Source of the DNA: Clostridiales bacterium
Lineage (GTDB): Bacteria > Bacillota > Clostridia > UBA8921
NCBI GenBank assembly: GCA_003535395.1
Contig: DOHE01000101.1
Coordinates: 1-14,087 of the forward strand
Reading direction: 5' to 3'
Length of the DNA stretch: 14,087 bases
Below, piece after piece: positions 8,146-14,087 of this stretch; positions within the stretch are counted from its first letter, which is position 1, and the number at the start of each line of letters is the position of its first letter. The notes beneath the pieces were generated by a model, which was not told where the DNA came from, searched no databases, and worked only from the letters and a program-made list of their open reading frames with translations. Made by a program: the position numbers and the translations under genes.

Positions 8146-9033
8146 TTGGAATATTTTCACATAACGCCGGACCGCGGGTTTTTGGAGGATCCTGTGTCTT
8201 CCTTTCTCGACGGCCTCACCCTGACCTTAAACCGGGCCGGTCATCAGGAAAGGGATGCCACGGCTCAGTGCGGGGACCGGATCGGGGGAGATTTTGAGAT
8301 CATTTTCCTGGTAGGGGGGGAAAGCACCATCACCATCGGAAATCTCCAGCGCCAGGTGCACCCGGGCGACCTGGTGCTCATCCCACCTTTTACAAAAAAT
8401 AAAATCCAGACTACCCGGGAAAATCCCCATGATAATTTCTGGTTTCACTTTGATTTGTATCCGGTCTATCGGCATACCGGGTTCCTGGACCGTATGGGCT
8501 GCAGCTCCGGGAACGGTTCCCTGCTTCACATCGGACTTGCGAACAGCCTGCCCCATATGGCCAGCCTTGCAGGTTCGGAAATGATAGAACGGAGACCGGG
8601 ATTTCACCTGGTGCTCAAATCCGTGCTGCTGAACCTGATTATTGCCGGAATGCGGCAATGTCTGTCAGAACAGGTCAGCCCGGGAATGGCGGCTCCAATA
8701 GCTTTAACCCCGCTGTATCCGGTACTGGACCGTGCCTTCGAATACATCCGGCAGCATATCGGGGAGAGATTCTTCATACCCGATTTGTGCCGGCACCTGG
8801 CGGTGAGTGAATCCTTTCTCGACAAGGTTTTCAAAGAGATCCTCAACACCTCCCCAGGAAAATACATACAGTTCATGAAGATTAAACATGCCGAACAGCT
8901 GCTCAAAGTCCAGGGCTTAAGCGTGCTGGAGGTATCAAACCGTCTGGGTTTCTCCTCCCCGTTTTATTTCAGCAGTGTCTTTCGCAGGCATTTTGGCCTG
9001 TCCCCCACCCGTTATCTTCGCCAGTGCAACTGA
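8146..9033 (+). CDS. AraC/XylS family transcriptional regulator
   Basis: DNA-binding regulator of 295 residues with the usual AraC layout. The N-terminal cupin-like ligand domain (about 45-105) includes GGESTITIGNLQRQVHPGDLV in two parts and ends in FWFHFDLYP. A C-terminal double helix-turn-helix domain (about 194-293) carries the first helix pair around IPDLCRHLAVSESFLDKVFK and the second ending in LGFSSPFYFSSVFRRHFG, followed by the SPTRYLR signature. I place the start at TTG 8146, which has AAGGGGGT about 8 nt upstream and gives the normal family length; earlier in-frame starts run through the tRNA-Val terminator or the tRNA itself. GTG at 8113 is a weaker alternative. It most likely controls the downstream URO-D and dehydrogenase genes in response to a small molecule, probably a sugar or related metabolite, but that is inference from position. 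Confidence 0.9.
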   Translation: MEYFHITPDRGFLEDPVSSFLDGLTLTLNRAGHQERDATAQCGDRIGGDFEIIFLVGGESTITIGNLQRQVHPGDLVLIPPFTKNKIQTTRENPHDNFWFHFDLYPVYRHTGFLDRMGCSSGNGSLLHIGLANSLPHMASLAGSEMIERRPGFHLVLKSVLLNLIIAGMRQCLSEQVSPGMAAPIALTPLYPVLDRAFEYIRQHIGERFFIPDLCRHLAVSESFLDKVFKEILNTSPGKYIQFMKIKHAEQLLKVQGLSVLEVSNRLGFSSPFYFSSVFRRHFGLSPTRYLRQCN

Positions 9034-9068
9034 GCGCGGATCATCAACAAAACAATCGCACGATCCCA

Positions 9069-9086
9069 CTATACGGAAATTTATAG
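9069..9086. promoter_or_regulatory. Small inverted repeat upstream of the URO-D-like gene (possible operator)
   Basis: CTATA and TATAG face each other across 8 bp in the AT-rich gap between the AraC gene and the URO-D-like gene. No convincing -35/-10 pair is visible here, which suits an activator-dependent promoter. A lone TATACT at 9130-9135 could be the -10. The assignment is speculative. Confidence 0.25.
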
Positions 9087-9167
9087 GTTTTGTGTGAAAT
9101 CCTCTATGGAATTTTACAGAAGTGCCGGATATACTGCCTTCAGACGCTTTATAAGGGGGGTTTTGGC

Positions 9168-10244
9168 ATGGGGATCGATTTTGGTCCGGAGCGCTGGGCC
9201 GCGATCAAACAAAATTATGGAAGATGGTGGGCAGGCACTATGGACCGCCCTCTCATCACCTTGCGCCGCTCGGATCGGGATCCGGGAAGGCCCAAACCCA
9301 AAGCTCCCGTGCTTTCTCAAGCCAACTGCCACGATTTTTCCTGGTCGGCGGAAGAACTCATCGACCGGATCGATTATGAATTATCCAAAATCACATTTTT
9401 GGGGGATGATTATCCTCATGTTTCCCTGACTACTTTTGGCCCCGGCATTATGGCAGCGATGTGCGGTGCGGTTCTGGACAATTCTTCCGGCCGCTGCTGG
9501 TTCCATCCCCGGCAGGAACTGCCCATCGAAAGGGTGCACATGGAATATGATCCGGAGAATCCCTGGCTGCTTCGCATCAAGGACATCTGCAGGGCCGCTG
9601 TGGACCGCTGGCAGGGACAGGTGCTGATGCAGATGCCGGACTTGGGAGGAAACATGGATATCCTGGCTTCCTTTCTCACCACCGAACAGCTGCTGTTTGC
9701 CCTGTATGACCATCCGGAAGAAGTCAAGCGGCTGATAGAGGAAGAGCATCGGTTATGGTTTCAGTATTATGAGGAGATCAGCGGCATCCTTCAGCCCAAA
9801 AGCCCGGGATACACCGACTGGGCCGGGATATTCAGCGACAGGCCCTCATACGTGCTGCAGTGCGATTTTGCGTATATGATCAGTCCGGAACAGTTCGATG
9901 AGTTTGTAAAACCTGAACTGGAGGCCTCCTGCGATCAGTTGGGGAATACCATGTACCACCTGGACGGAAAAGGACAGCTCCCCCACCTGGGTTCGCTGCT
10001 CACCATTAATAAACTGGGGGCGGTCCAGTGGGTGCCTGGAGACGGCAACCCGCCACCTCACCAGTGGCCGGAAGTACTTCGCAAAATTGCAGCCCGCGGA
10101 AAAAAAATGCAGACCTGGGGCAATGCAAATGATCTGCTGACCATCGTAGATGATATAAAGGACCTGGCATCCCCGGGTATTATCCACTTTCGTATGAATG
10201 GTGTGCCGGAAGGCGGGATCGTCCGGGAATGGCTGGGCTTGTGA
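9168..10244 (+). CDS. Uroporphyrinogen decarboxylase-fold protein, MtaA/CmuA-like, function unassigned
   Basis: A 358-residue cytosolic TIM-barrel protein related to the URO-D superfamily, which holds heme-pathway decarboxylases and zinc-dependent corrinoid or coenzyme M methyltransferases (MtaA, MtbA, CmuA). Features of the methyltransferase-like branch include the N-terminal WWAGTMDRPLI, the segment MISPEQFDEFVKPELEAS (239-255) typical before the metal site, and YHLDGKGQLPHL (263-274). Where MtaA proteins have His-x-Cys, this one reads His264-x-Asp266, and no later Cys appears after residue 255, so the classical zinc site is altered. It also lacks the N-terminal substrate motif of true HemE, so heme biosynthesis is unlikely. 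The ATG at 9168 has AAGGGGGG about 7 nt upstream; the frame is open from 9090 but earlier ATGs lack ribosome sites. It lies between an AraC regulator and two dehydrogenases. No corrinoid protein gene is in the window. Confidence 0.75.
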   Translation: MGIDFGPERWAAIKQNYGRWWAGTMDRPLITLRRSDRDPGRPKPKAPVLSQANCHDFSWSAEELIDRIDYELSKITFLGDDYPHVSLTTFGPGIMAAMCGAVLDNSSGRCWFHPRQELPIERVHMEYDPENPWLLRIKDICRAAVDRWQGQVLMQMPDLGGNMDILASFLTTEQLLFALYDHPEEVKRLIEEEHRLWFQYYEEISGILQPKSPGYTDWAGIFSDRPSYVLQCDFAYMISPEQFDEFVKPELEASCDQLGNTMYHLDGKGQLPHLGSLLTINKLGAVQWVPGDGNPPPHQWPEVLRKIAARGKKMQTWGNANDLLTIVDDIKDLASPGIIHFRMNGVPEGGIVREWLGL

Positions 10245-10263
10245 TGCCGGACATGCCGTACGG

Positions 10264-10351
10264 GCATTGCCGCCCGCATTGCCGCCCGTATGGGCCGTCC
10301 GCATGGGCCATCCGGCAGCTTCGGCTGATTCCGGCAGTTCCGGCTGATTTA
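10264..10351 (+). repeat. Three successive short tandem duplications of different units
   Basis: Downstream of the URO-D-like gene three pairs follow each other without gap: a perfect 12-bp pair (10264-10275, 10276-10287; GCATTGCCGCCC), a 13-bp pair with two differences (10288-10300, 10301-10313) and a 19-bp pair with four differences (10314-10332, 10333-10351). A 7-bp stem TACGGGC/GCCCGTA (10259-10265 with 10284-10290) spans the first pair. There is no T-tract, so it is not a standard terminator. Confidence 0.8.
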
Positions 10352-10362
10352 TGAGAATGCTC

Positions 10363-10391
10363 TTGTTTTGCCTCCTGCCGCAGGATATAAT
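10363..10391 (+). promoter_or_regulatory. SigA-type promoter of the alcohol dehydrogenase operon
   Basis: A -35 TTGTTT (10363-10368), 17-bp spacer and perfect -10 TATAAT (10386-10391). The predicted start, near 10398, falls inside a 12-bp perfect palindrome (10397-10408). Confidence 0.72.
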
Positions 10392-10448
10392 TTTCGGGAC
10401 AGCTGTCCGGGGTTTTGGACCCGGATGTCTCAAACGAACGGCAGGAGG
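10371..10448 (+). promoter_or_regulatory. Anti-Shine-Dalgarno/Shine-Dalgarno inverted repeat in the alcohol dehydrogenase leader
   Basis: CCTCCTGCCG (10371-10380) is the exact reverse complement of CGGCAGGAGG (10439-10448), the ribosome binding site of the gene that starts at 10455. The first arm lies in the promoter spacer, so only transcripts entering from upstream would contain both arms and could hide the ribosome site. Confidence 0.6.
10397..10408. promoter_or_regulatory. 12-bp palindrome at the predicted start site (possible operator)
   Basis: GGACAGCTGTCC is a perfect palindrome covering the predicted transcription start of the alcohol dehydrogenase gene. It overlaps a second small hairpin, TCCGGG/CCCGGA (10406-10425). 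It could be an operator for a dimeric repressor or a leader RNA hairpin. Confidence 0.45.
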
Positions 10449-10454
10449 TTCTAT

Positions 10455-11627
10455 ATGCAAAACTTTGATTTTCTAAGCCCTACCCGGATCATCTTCGGAA
10501 AAGATACAATCCAAAAAACAGGTATGGAAGTATCCAAATACGGTAAAAAAGCGCTGGTGGTCACAGGCTCGGGCAGCATCCGGAGATCCGGGGTGTACGA
10601 TACAGTGACCGCATCCCTGGCCAGAGCAGGGGTAAAATACATCAATTTTTCCGGCGTGCAGCCAAATCCACGGTTGTCTTTGGTGCAGGAAGGGATACGC
10701 ATTTGCCGGGAACAGAGCATTGATTTTCTCCTGGCTTTGGGTGGCGGAAGCGTCATCGATACCGCCAAGGCCATTGGCGCAGGTACCTTGTATGACGGGG
10801 ATGTCTGGGATTTTTATGCAGGAAAACTTCTTCCCGTCAGGACCCTGCCTGTCGGAGTGGTCCTGACGATCGCCGCAGCGGGCAGCGAAGCGAGCAAAAG
10901 TTCTGTGATATCCAATCAAGAACTGGGCCTGAAGCGCGGACTCAACTGCGAAATCATCCGGCCGGTATTTGCCATCCTGGACCCGGAACTCACCTATACC
11001 CTGCCTGCTTACCAGACAGCCTGCGGGGTCTGCGATATCATGGCTCATGTCATGGAGCGGTATTTCACCAACGAAACAGGCGTGGACCTGACGGACCGGC
11101 TGTGCGAATCCACGCTGGTTTCCGTGATCCAGAATACATATCGGGTCCTGTCGGATCCCAGGGATTACAACGCCCGCGCTCAGCTTATGTGGGCAGGCAC
11201 GCTGGCTCACAACGACCTGCTTGGCACCGGCCGGCTGGGAGATTTTGCTTCCCACGCCATTGAGCACGAACTTAGCGCCATCAATGATGTGGCTCACGGA
11301 GCAGGCCTTGCCATCGTGTTTCCGGCCTGGATGCAGTTTGTTTATCGACACCTTCCGGAACGCTTTCTTCAATTTGCTGCAAGAGTTTTCCAGATCGATC
11401 CCAATTTCATGGATCCGGATGAATCCATCCGGGCGGGCATCGACGCACTTCGCAGCTTTTTTCGCCGCATCGGCCTGCCAGTGACCTTGAAAGAGATCGG
11501 CATTCTGCCGGAACAGTTTCCGGGGATCGCCAAAAAATGCAGGAAAGGTCCCGGCGGGACCGTGGGCAACTTTGTGCCCCTGGGCGAGGAAGAGATCCTT
11601 AAGATCCTTCATCTGGCGGCGGAATAG
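10455..11627 (+). CDS. Iron-containing alcohol dehydrogenase, YqhD/BdhA type
   Basis: Group III metal-dependent dehydrogenase of 390 residues, cytosolic, that interconverts primary alcohols and aldehydes with NAD(P)H. The N-terminal dinucleotide domain has the glycine motif GGGSVIDTAKA (96-106). The helical C-terminal domain carries the full metal set: D194 and H198 in CDIMAHVME, H267 in DFASHAIEHEL, and H281 in DVAHGAGLAIV. These fall at the same positions as in E. coli YqhD, so the enzyme should be active and is closest to the butanol/broad aldehyde reductase branch. The ATG at 10455 has a strong AGGAGG about 6 nt upstream; an earlier in-frame ATG at 10368 lies within the promoter. It has its own promoter and is followed, 59 bp later and with no terminator, by a D-2-hydroxyacid dehydrogenase, so the two probably form an operon. 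Physiological substrate unknown. Confidence 0.92.
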   Translation: MQNFDFLSPTRIIFGKDTIQKTGMEVSKYGKKALVVTGSGSIRRSGVYDTVTASLARAGVKYINFSGVQPNPRLSLVQEGIRICREQSIDFLLALGGGSVIDTAKAIGAGTLYDGDVWDFYAGKLLPVRTLPVGVVLTIAAAGSEASKSSVISNQELGLKRGLNCEIIRPVFAILDPELTYTLPAYQTACGVCDIMAHVMERYFTNETGVDLTDRLCESTLVSVIQNTYRVLSDPRDYNARAQLMWAGTLAHNDLLGTGRLGDFASHAIEHELSAINDVAHGAGLAIVFPAWMQFVYRHLPERFLQFAARVFQIDPNFMDPDESIRAGIDALRSFFRRIGLPVTLKEIGILPEQFPGIAKKCRKGPGGTVGNFVPLGEEEILKILHLAAE

Positions 11628-11686
11628 CCAACATCACCAACCCACAGATACTCAAAAATAAAAATTGCTTTTACAAGGAGTTGCTC

Positions 11687-12664
11687 ATGAAAAAAACTGC
11701 ACTCATCCTGGCCCCCTTTAATTCCATACAGATCGCTGAATTGAACGGCAGTGATCCGGATATGGATTTCATTCGATGCTCTTCCTCCACCCTAACGGAT
11801 GACCTGATCCAAAAGGCTGAAATCATCGCGGGAATCCCCAGCCAGGAATGGCTGATGAAGGCCGGATCCCTCAAATGGCTGCAGCTTGCCAGTGCCGGTG
11901 CAGACAATATCATGAAATTGCTGCCTCTGCTGCCCCCGGATCTTAAGGTCACCAATGCTGCCGGGGCATACGGGACCACGGTTTCAGAACATATGCTGGC
12001 CTTGATACTGGCTCTGATGCGTCATCTTGACTCTGCGTTTCGCAGCCAGCAGCAGCGGGAGTGGAAAAAATATTTTGCCAATGCTTCTGTGGAAGGCTCC
12101 GCCGCTCTCATTATCGGGATGGGGGATATCGGCTCTCATCTGGGCCGGAAACTAAGAGCCTTAGGCGCACGGGTAACGGGAGTCAGACGAACTGTGTCTT
12201 CAGATGACGGCAAAAGCGCCCTTTGCGAAGGTATCGCTGATGAAGTGTACGGCATGAAAGATCTGGATCGCCTTATCCCCATGGCGGATATCGTCGCCCT
12301 GTGTCTGCCGGACACATTCGAAACTCAGGGGATCCTTTCCAGGGATCGGATCGCCCGGATGCGCTCCAATGCCATCGTAGTGAATGCCGGCCGGGGAAGT
12401 GCCATCGACCAGGATGCCCTGGTGGAAGCGCTGCGTGAAAAAAGGATCGCGGCTGCCGGCTTGGATGTGACGATCCCCGAACCTCTTCCGGCCGACAACC
12501 CTCTCTGGAGCCTGGATAATGTGATCCTCACTGCCCACAATGCCGGAGGTCTGTCCCTTGCCACCACCCTGAACAAAGTGTTTTGCATATTTACTGAAAA
12601 CCTGACCCGCTACCGTCAGGGACTCCCCCTGATGCACAGAGTGGACAGAGAAAGGGGATATTGA
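11687..12664 (+). CDS. D-2-hydroxyacid dehydrogenase (NAD(P)-dependent)
   Basis: Cytosolic oxidoreductase of 325 residues in the formate/glycerate dehydrogenase superfamily, which interconverts 2-oxoacids and D-2-hydroxyacids. The substrate domain is split around a central nucleotide domain with GMGDIG at 144-149. Catalytic residues are visible: R236 (NAGRGS), E265 (DVTIPEP) and H284 (LTAHNAGG). After the second strand the sequence GVRRT puts two Arg where NADP enzymes usually have basic residues and NAD enzymes an Asp, so NADPH use is likely. The ATG at 11687 has AAGGAG 6 nt upstream; an in-frame TTG at 11681 is too close to that site. It sits between the alcohol dehydrogenase and the SanA-like fusion gene, whose start is only 3 bp after its stop, so translation is probably linked. 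Which acid is the substrate (glyoxylate, hydroxypyruvate or a branched 2-oxoacid) cannot be read. Confidence 0.9.
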   Translation: MKKTALILAPFNSIQIAELNGSDPDMDFIRCSSSTLTDDLIQKAEIIAGIPSQEWLMKAGSLKWLQLASAGADNIMKLLPLLPPDLKVTNAAGAYGTTVSEHMLALILALMRHLDSAFRSQQQREWKKYFANASVEGSAALIIGMGDIGSHLGRKLRALGARVTGVRRTVSSDDGKSALCEGIADEVYGMKDLDRLIPMADIVALCLPDTFETQGILSRDRIARMRSNAIVVNAGRGSAIDQDALVEALREKRIAAAGLDVTIPEPLPADNPLWSLDNVILTAHNAGGLSLATTLNKVFCIFTENLTRYRQGLPLMHRVDRERGY

Positions 12665-12667
12665 TCT

Positions 12668-13549
12668 TTGCTGCAGCTTTTTGCTCTTGTCCTGACATAC
12701 GGGATCCTGGTCAATATCATTGGACTGATCATTACCGCGTCAGACAAAAGATCCGCCATTCGCAGGACCTGGCGGGTCTCAGAAAAAACACTTTTCATCA
12801 TCGCGATTTTTGGCGGAGGACCTGGAATCTATATTGCCTGTCTGCTCTTCAGGCATAAGATTCGTGATATGGGATTCATGCTGGGGATACCGGCAGTACT
12901 TCTGATCCAGATTTCTCTGTTGTTCGGGGGAATTCTGCTTATGGACAGCCGCGTAGAACAGTCCGGAAGCGTTTATATCCTTGCAGAAGCACAGACCCCT
13001 TCCCTTCCCTCTCCAGTGGATGCCATCATCGTGCCCGGTGCCCTGGTTTACGGCAACGGCTCTGTGTCCGGGATGCTGGCAGACCGGCTGGATGTTGCGT
13101 TGCGTCTTTACAAAAACGGTATTTCGAACCGTATCCTTGTCACCGGAGATCACGGCACCGACGGATACGACGAGGTCAATGCCATGCGGCTGTACCTCCA
13201 GGAACGTGGAGTTCCCCGGGAAGTCATCTTTATGGATCATGCAGGTTTTGACACCTATGACAGCCTTTACCGGGCCCGGGATGTGTTCATGGTAAAAACC
13301 GCAGTGATCACCACTCAGGAATTCCACCTGGTGCGTGCGCTGTATATCGGCCGCCGACTGGGCCTTGACGTATGGGGGGTCACTGCTGACACATACGTTT
13401 ACCCGCGTATGTCCTGGTATCGCCTCCGGGAGTATGGTGCCCGCAGCAAAGCCTTCCTGCAGGTGAATATATTCAAACCCCTGCCGCGGTTTTTGGGAGA
13501 GGCGATGCCGGTTTCAGGAAACGGGATCGTCACGGACGATAAAAAATAA
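12668..13549 (+). CDS. DUF1294-SanA/YdcF (DUF218) fusion membrane protein
   Basis: A 293-residue membrane protein built from two known families. Residues about 1-90 form a DUF1294 (YsdA-like) module of three membrane segments (near 3-22, 41-60 and 70-91) with the signatures DKR(S)AIRRTWRVSE and FGGGPGIY...FRHK. Residues about 105-272 form a DUF218/SanA-like domain, expected outside the membrane: DAIIVPGALV, SGMLADRLDVALRLY, ILVTGDHG, DEVNAM, and the closing FDTYDSLYRARDVF and TQEFHLVRALYI. SanA proteins affect envelope integrity and vancomycin sensitivity in enterobacteria; the molecular activity of DUF1294 is unknown. The start is TTG 12668 with AAAGGGG about 10 nt upstream, 3 bp after the upstream stop; there is no in-frame ATG nearby before the first membrane segment. 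It converges with the acyl-CoA synthetase gene at 13 bp. A cell-envelope role is inferred from the family. Confidence 0.85.
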   Translation: MLQLFALVLTYGILVNIIGLIITASDKRSAIRRTWRVSEKTLFIIAIFGGGPGIYIACLLFRHKIRDMGFMLGIPAVLLIQISLLFGGILLMDSRVEQSGSVYILAEAQTPSLPSPVDAIIVPGALVYGNGSVSGMLADRLDVALRLYKNGISNRILVTGDHGTDGYDEVNAMRLYLQERGVPREVIFMDHAGFDTYDSLYRARDVFMVKTAVITTQEFHLVRALYIGRRLGLDVWGVTADTYVYPRMSWYRLREYGARSKAFLQVNIFKPLPRFLGEAMPVSGNGIVTDDKK

Positions 13550-13562
13550 CAGGGGTTGCCGG

Positions 13563-14087
13563 TCAATTTCTTTCAAACAGATGCGACAAGCGTTCCAGAA
13601 GCGCATCGATATTCCGGCCTGCGGCTGCCTTTACGGAAGTGGACGCACCGGCCAGTGCCTTCCGGATCCGCTCCACTTCAATATATCTTTTCACTTTCAG
13701 CGTGGTCGTCTTCACCAGGTCCTGATAGCCGTATGTATAATATCGCACCGTTTTAAAGGACGGCATAATGGAATTCACTTTCCGTATCGCAGTATCCAGT
13801 AACTTTTTAAGATGGGTCTCATCCGGCTCGGCCCCCAGTTCTTCTATGACCTTTTCACGATCCAGCACGATGCGCGCACAGATGTCCACATCGCTGTCCA
13901 CATCCGGTTCTCCCCAAACCATGGATTCCTTCACGAAAGCCAGCTGTTTGTTGATGAGAGACTCGATTTCCTCGGGAAATACTTTCTTGCCGTTTTTCAG
14001 CACGATCATGGACTTCACCCGACCGGTGATGCGTAAATGCCCCCTCCCGGATAATACCCCCAGATCACCGGTCCGGAACCATCCATC
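13563..14087 (-). CDS. AMP-forming acyl-CoA synthetase, C-terminal part (5' end beyond window)
   Basis: The last 174 residues of an ANL-superfamily adenylating enzyme, probably a long-chain fatty acid-CoA ligase, which activates a carboxylate with ATP to an acyl-AMP and transfers it to CoA. The frame is open to the right edge of the window. Visible motifs are DGWFRTGDLG with the ATP-ribose Asp at the very start, the hinge GRVKSMIVLKNGKKVFPEEIE that marks the C-terminal domain, and KTTTLKVKR near the end, with the probable adenylation Lys at K131 of the visible part. ATG at 14018 is internal to the hinge and is not a start. A charged helical extension of about 35 residues follows the core (AGASTSVKAAAGRNIDALL region). 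It converges with the SanA-like gene. Substrate cannot be assigned from this part; the N-terminal domain is missing. Confidence 0.9.
   Translation of the reverse strand, partial: DGWFRTGDLGVLSGRGHLRITGRVKSMIVLKNGKKVFPEEIESLINKQLAFVKESMVWGEPDVDSDVDICARIVLDREKVIEELGAEPDETHLKKLLDTAIRKVNSIMPSFKTVRYYTYGYQDLVKTTTLKVKRYIEVERIRKALAGASTSVKAAAGRNIDALLERLSHLFERN

Noticed and set aside
9168..10244. True uroporphyrinogen decarboxylase HemE of heme synthesis
   Set aside because: The N-terminal HemE signature is missing, the protein resembles the methyltransferase-like branch, and no other heme gene is nearby.
10473..11612. Long open frame of 379 codons on the minus strand opposite the alcohol dehydrogenase gene
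   Set aside because: It is a codon-bias shadow of a gene with a complete metal site, promoter and ribosome site; its own product shows no recognisable domain and no ribosome site.

Overview
This window looks like a chromosomal segment of a moderately GC-rich, endospore-forming Gram-positive anaerobe, most likely a member of Clostridia. The evidence is a cyclic-di-AMP receptor of the DarA/YaaQ family, the sporulation phosphatase SpoIIE, a groEL gene under a perfect HrcA/CIRCE operator, strong AGGAGG-type ribosome binding sites, some TTG starts, and housekeeping promoters close to TTGACA-17-TATAAT. I see no phage, insertion sequence, CRISPR array or defence island. The species cannot be named from this sequence alone.

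Layout, left to right. Positions 1-350 hold the 3' end of darA (+), converging with metA (-, 354-1271). A tRNA-Arg(CCG) lies 32 bp upstream of metA on the same strand, and its promoter overlaps the end of spoIIE (-, 1425-3803). Next come a groEL terminator and a solitary groEL (-, 4040-5665) with CIRCE and a consensus promoter. An AT-rich divergent spacer separates groEL from tRNA-Met(CAU) (+, 5939-6015), which has a long terminator hairpin and is followed by a GT39/PMT-like membrane glycosyltransferase (+, 6114-7841). After an 11-bp tandem repeat comes tRNA-Val(GAC) (+, 7955-8031) and its terminator, then an accessory metabolic stretch on the + strand: an AraC regulator (8146-9033), a uroporphyrinogen-decarboxylase-fold protein (9168-10244), a YqhD/BDH-type iron alcohol dehydrogenase (10455-11627), a D-2-hydroxyacid dehydrogenase (11687-12664), and a DUF1294-SanA/YdcF fusion membrane protein (12668-13549). 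The window ends with the C-terminal part of an AMP-forming acyl-CoA synthetase (-, 13563-14087, open at the window edge).

How the genes fit together. metA makes activated homoserine for methionine synthesis; its Glu111 predicts acetyl-CoA as donor. spoIIE and groEL are independent housekeeping or developmental units. The AraC/URO-D/alcohol dehydrogenase/hydroxyacid dehydrogenase group looks like a small inducible catabolic module: a regulator, a possible methyltransferase-fold enzyme, and two oxidoreductases acting on aldehyde/alcohol and 2-oxo/2-hydroxy acid substrates. Its substrate cannot be read from the sequence.

The most interesting structural points are: the alcohol dehydrogenase leader, where the Shine-Dalgarno is exactly complementary to a segment inside the promoter; the run of three different short tandem duplications before it; the DUF1294-SanA fusion; groEL without groES and with an acidic/tyrosine tail instead of a GGM tail; and three single tRNA genes each sitting directly in front of a protein gene with no clear promoter of its own. 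No wholly new multi-gene system is evident; the URO-D/alcohol dehydrogenase module is the best candidate for unassigned biochemistry.
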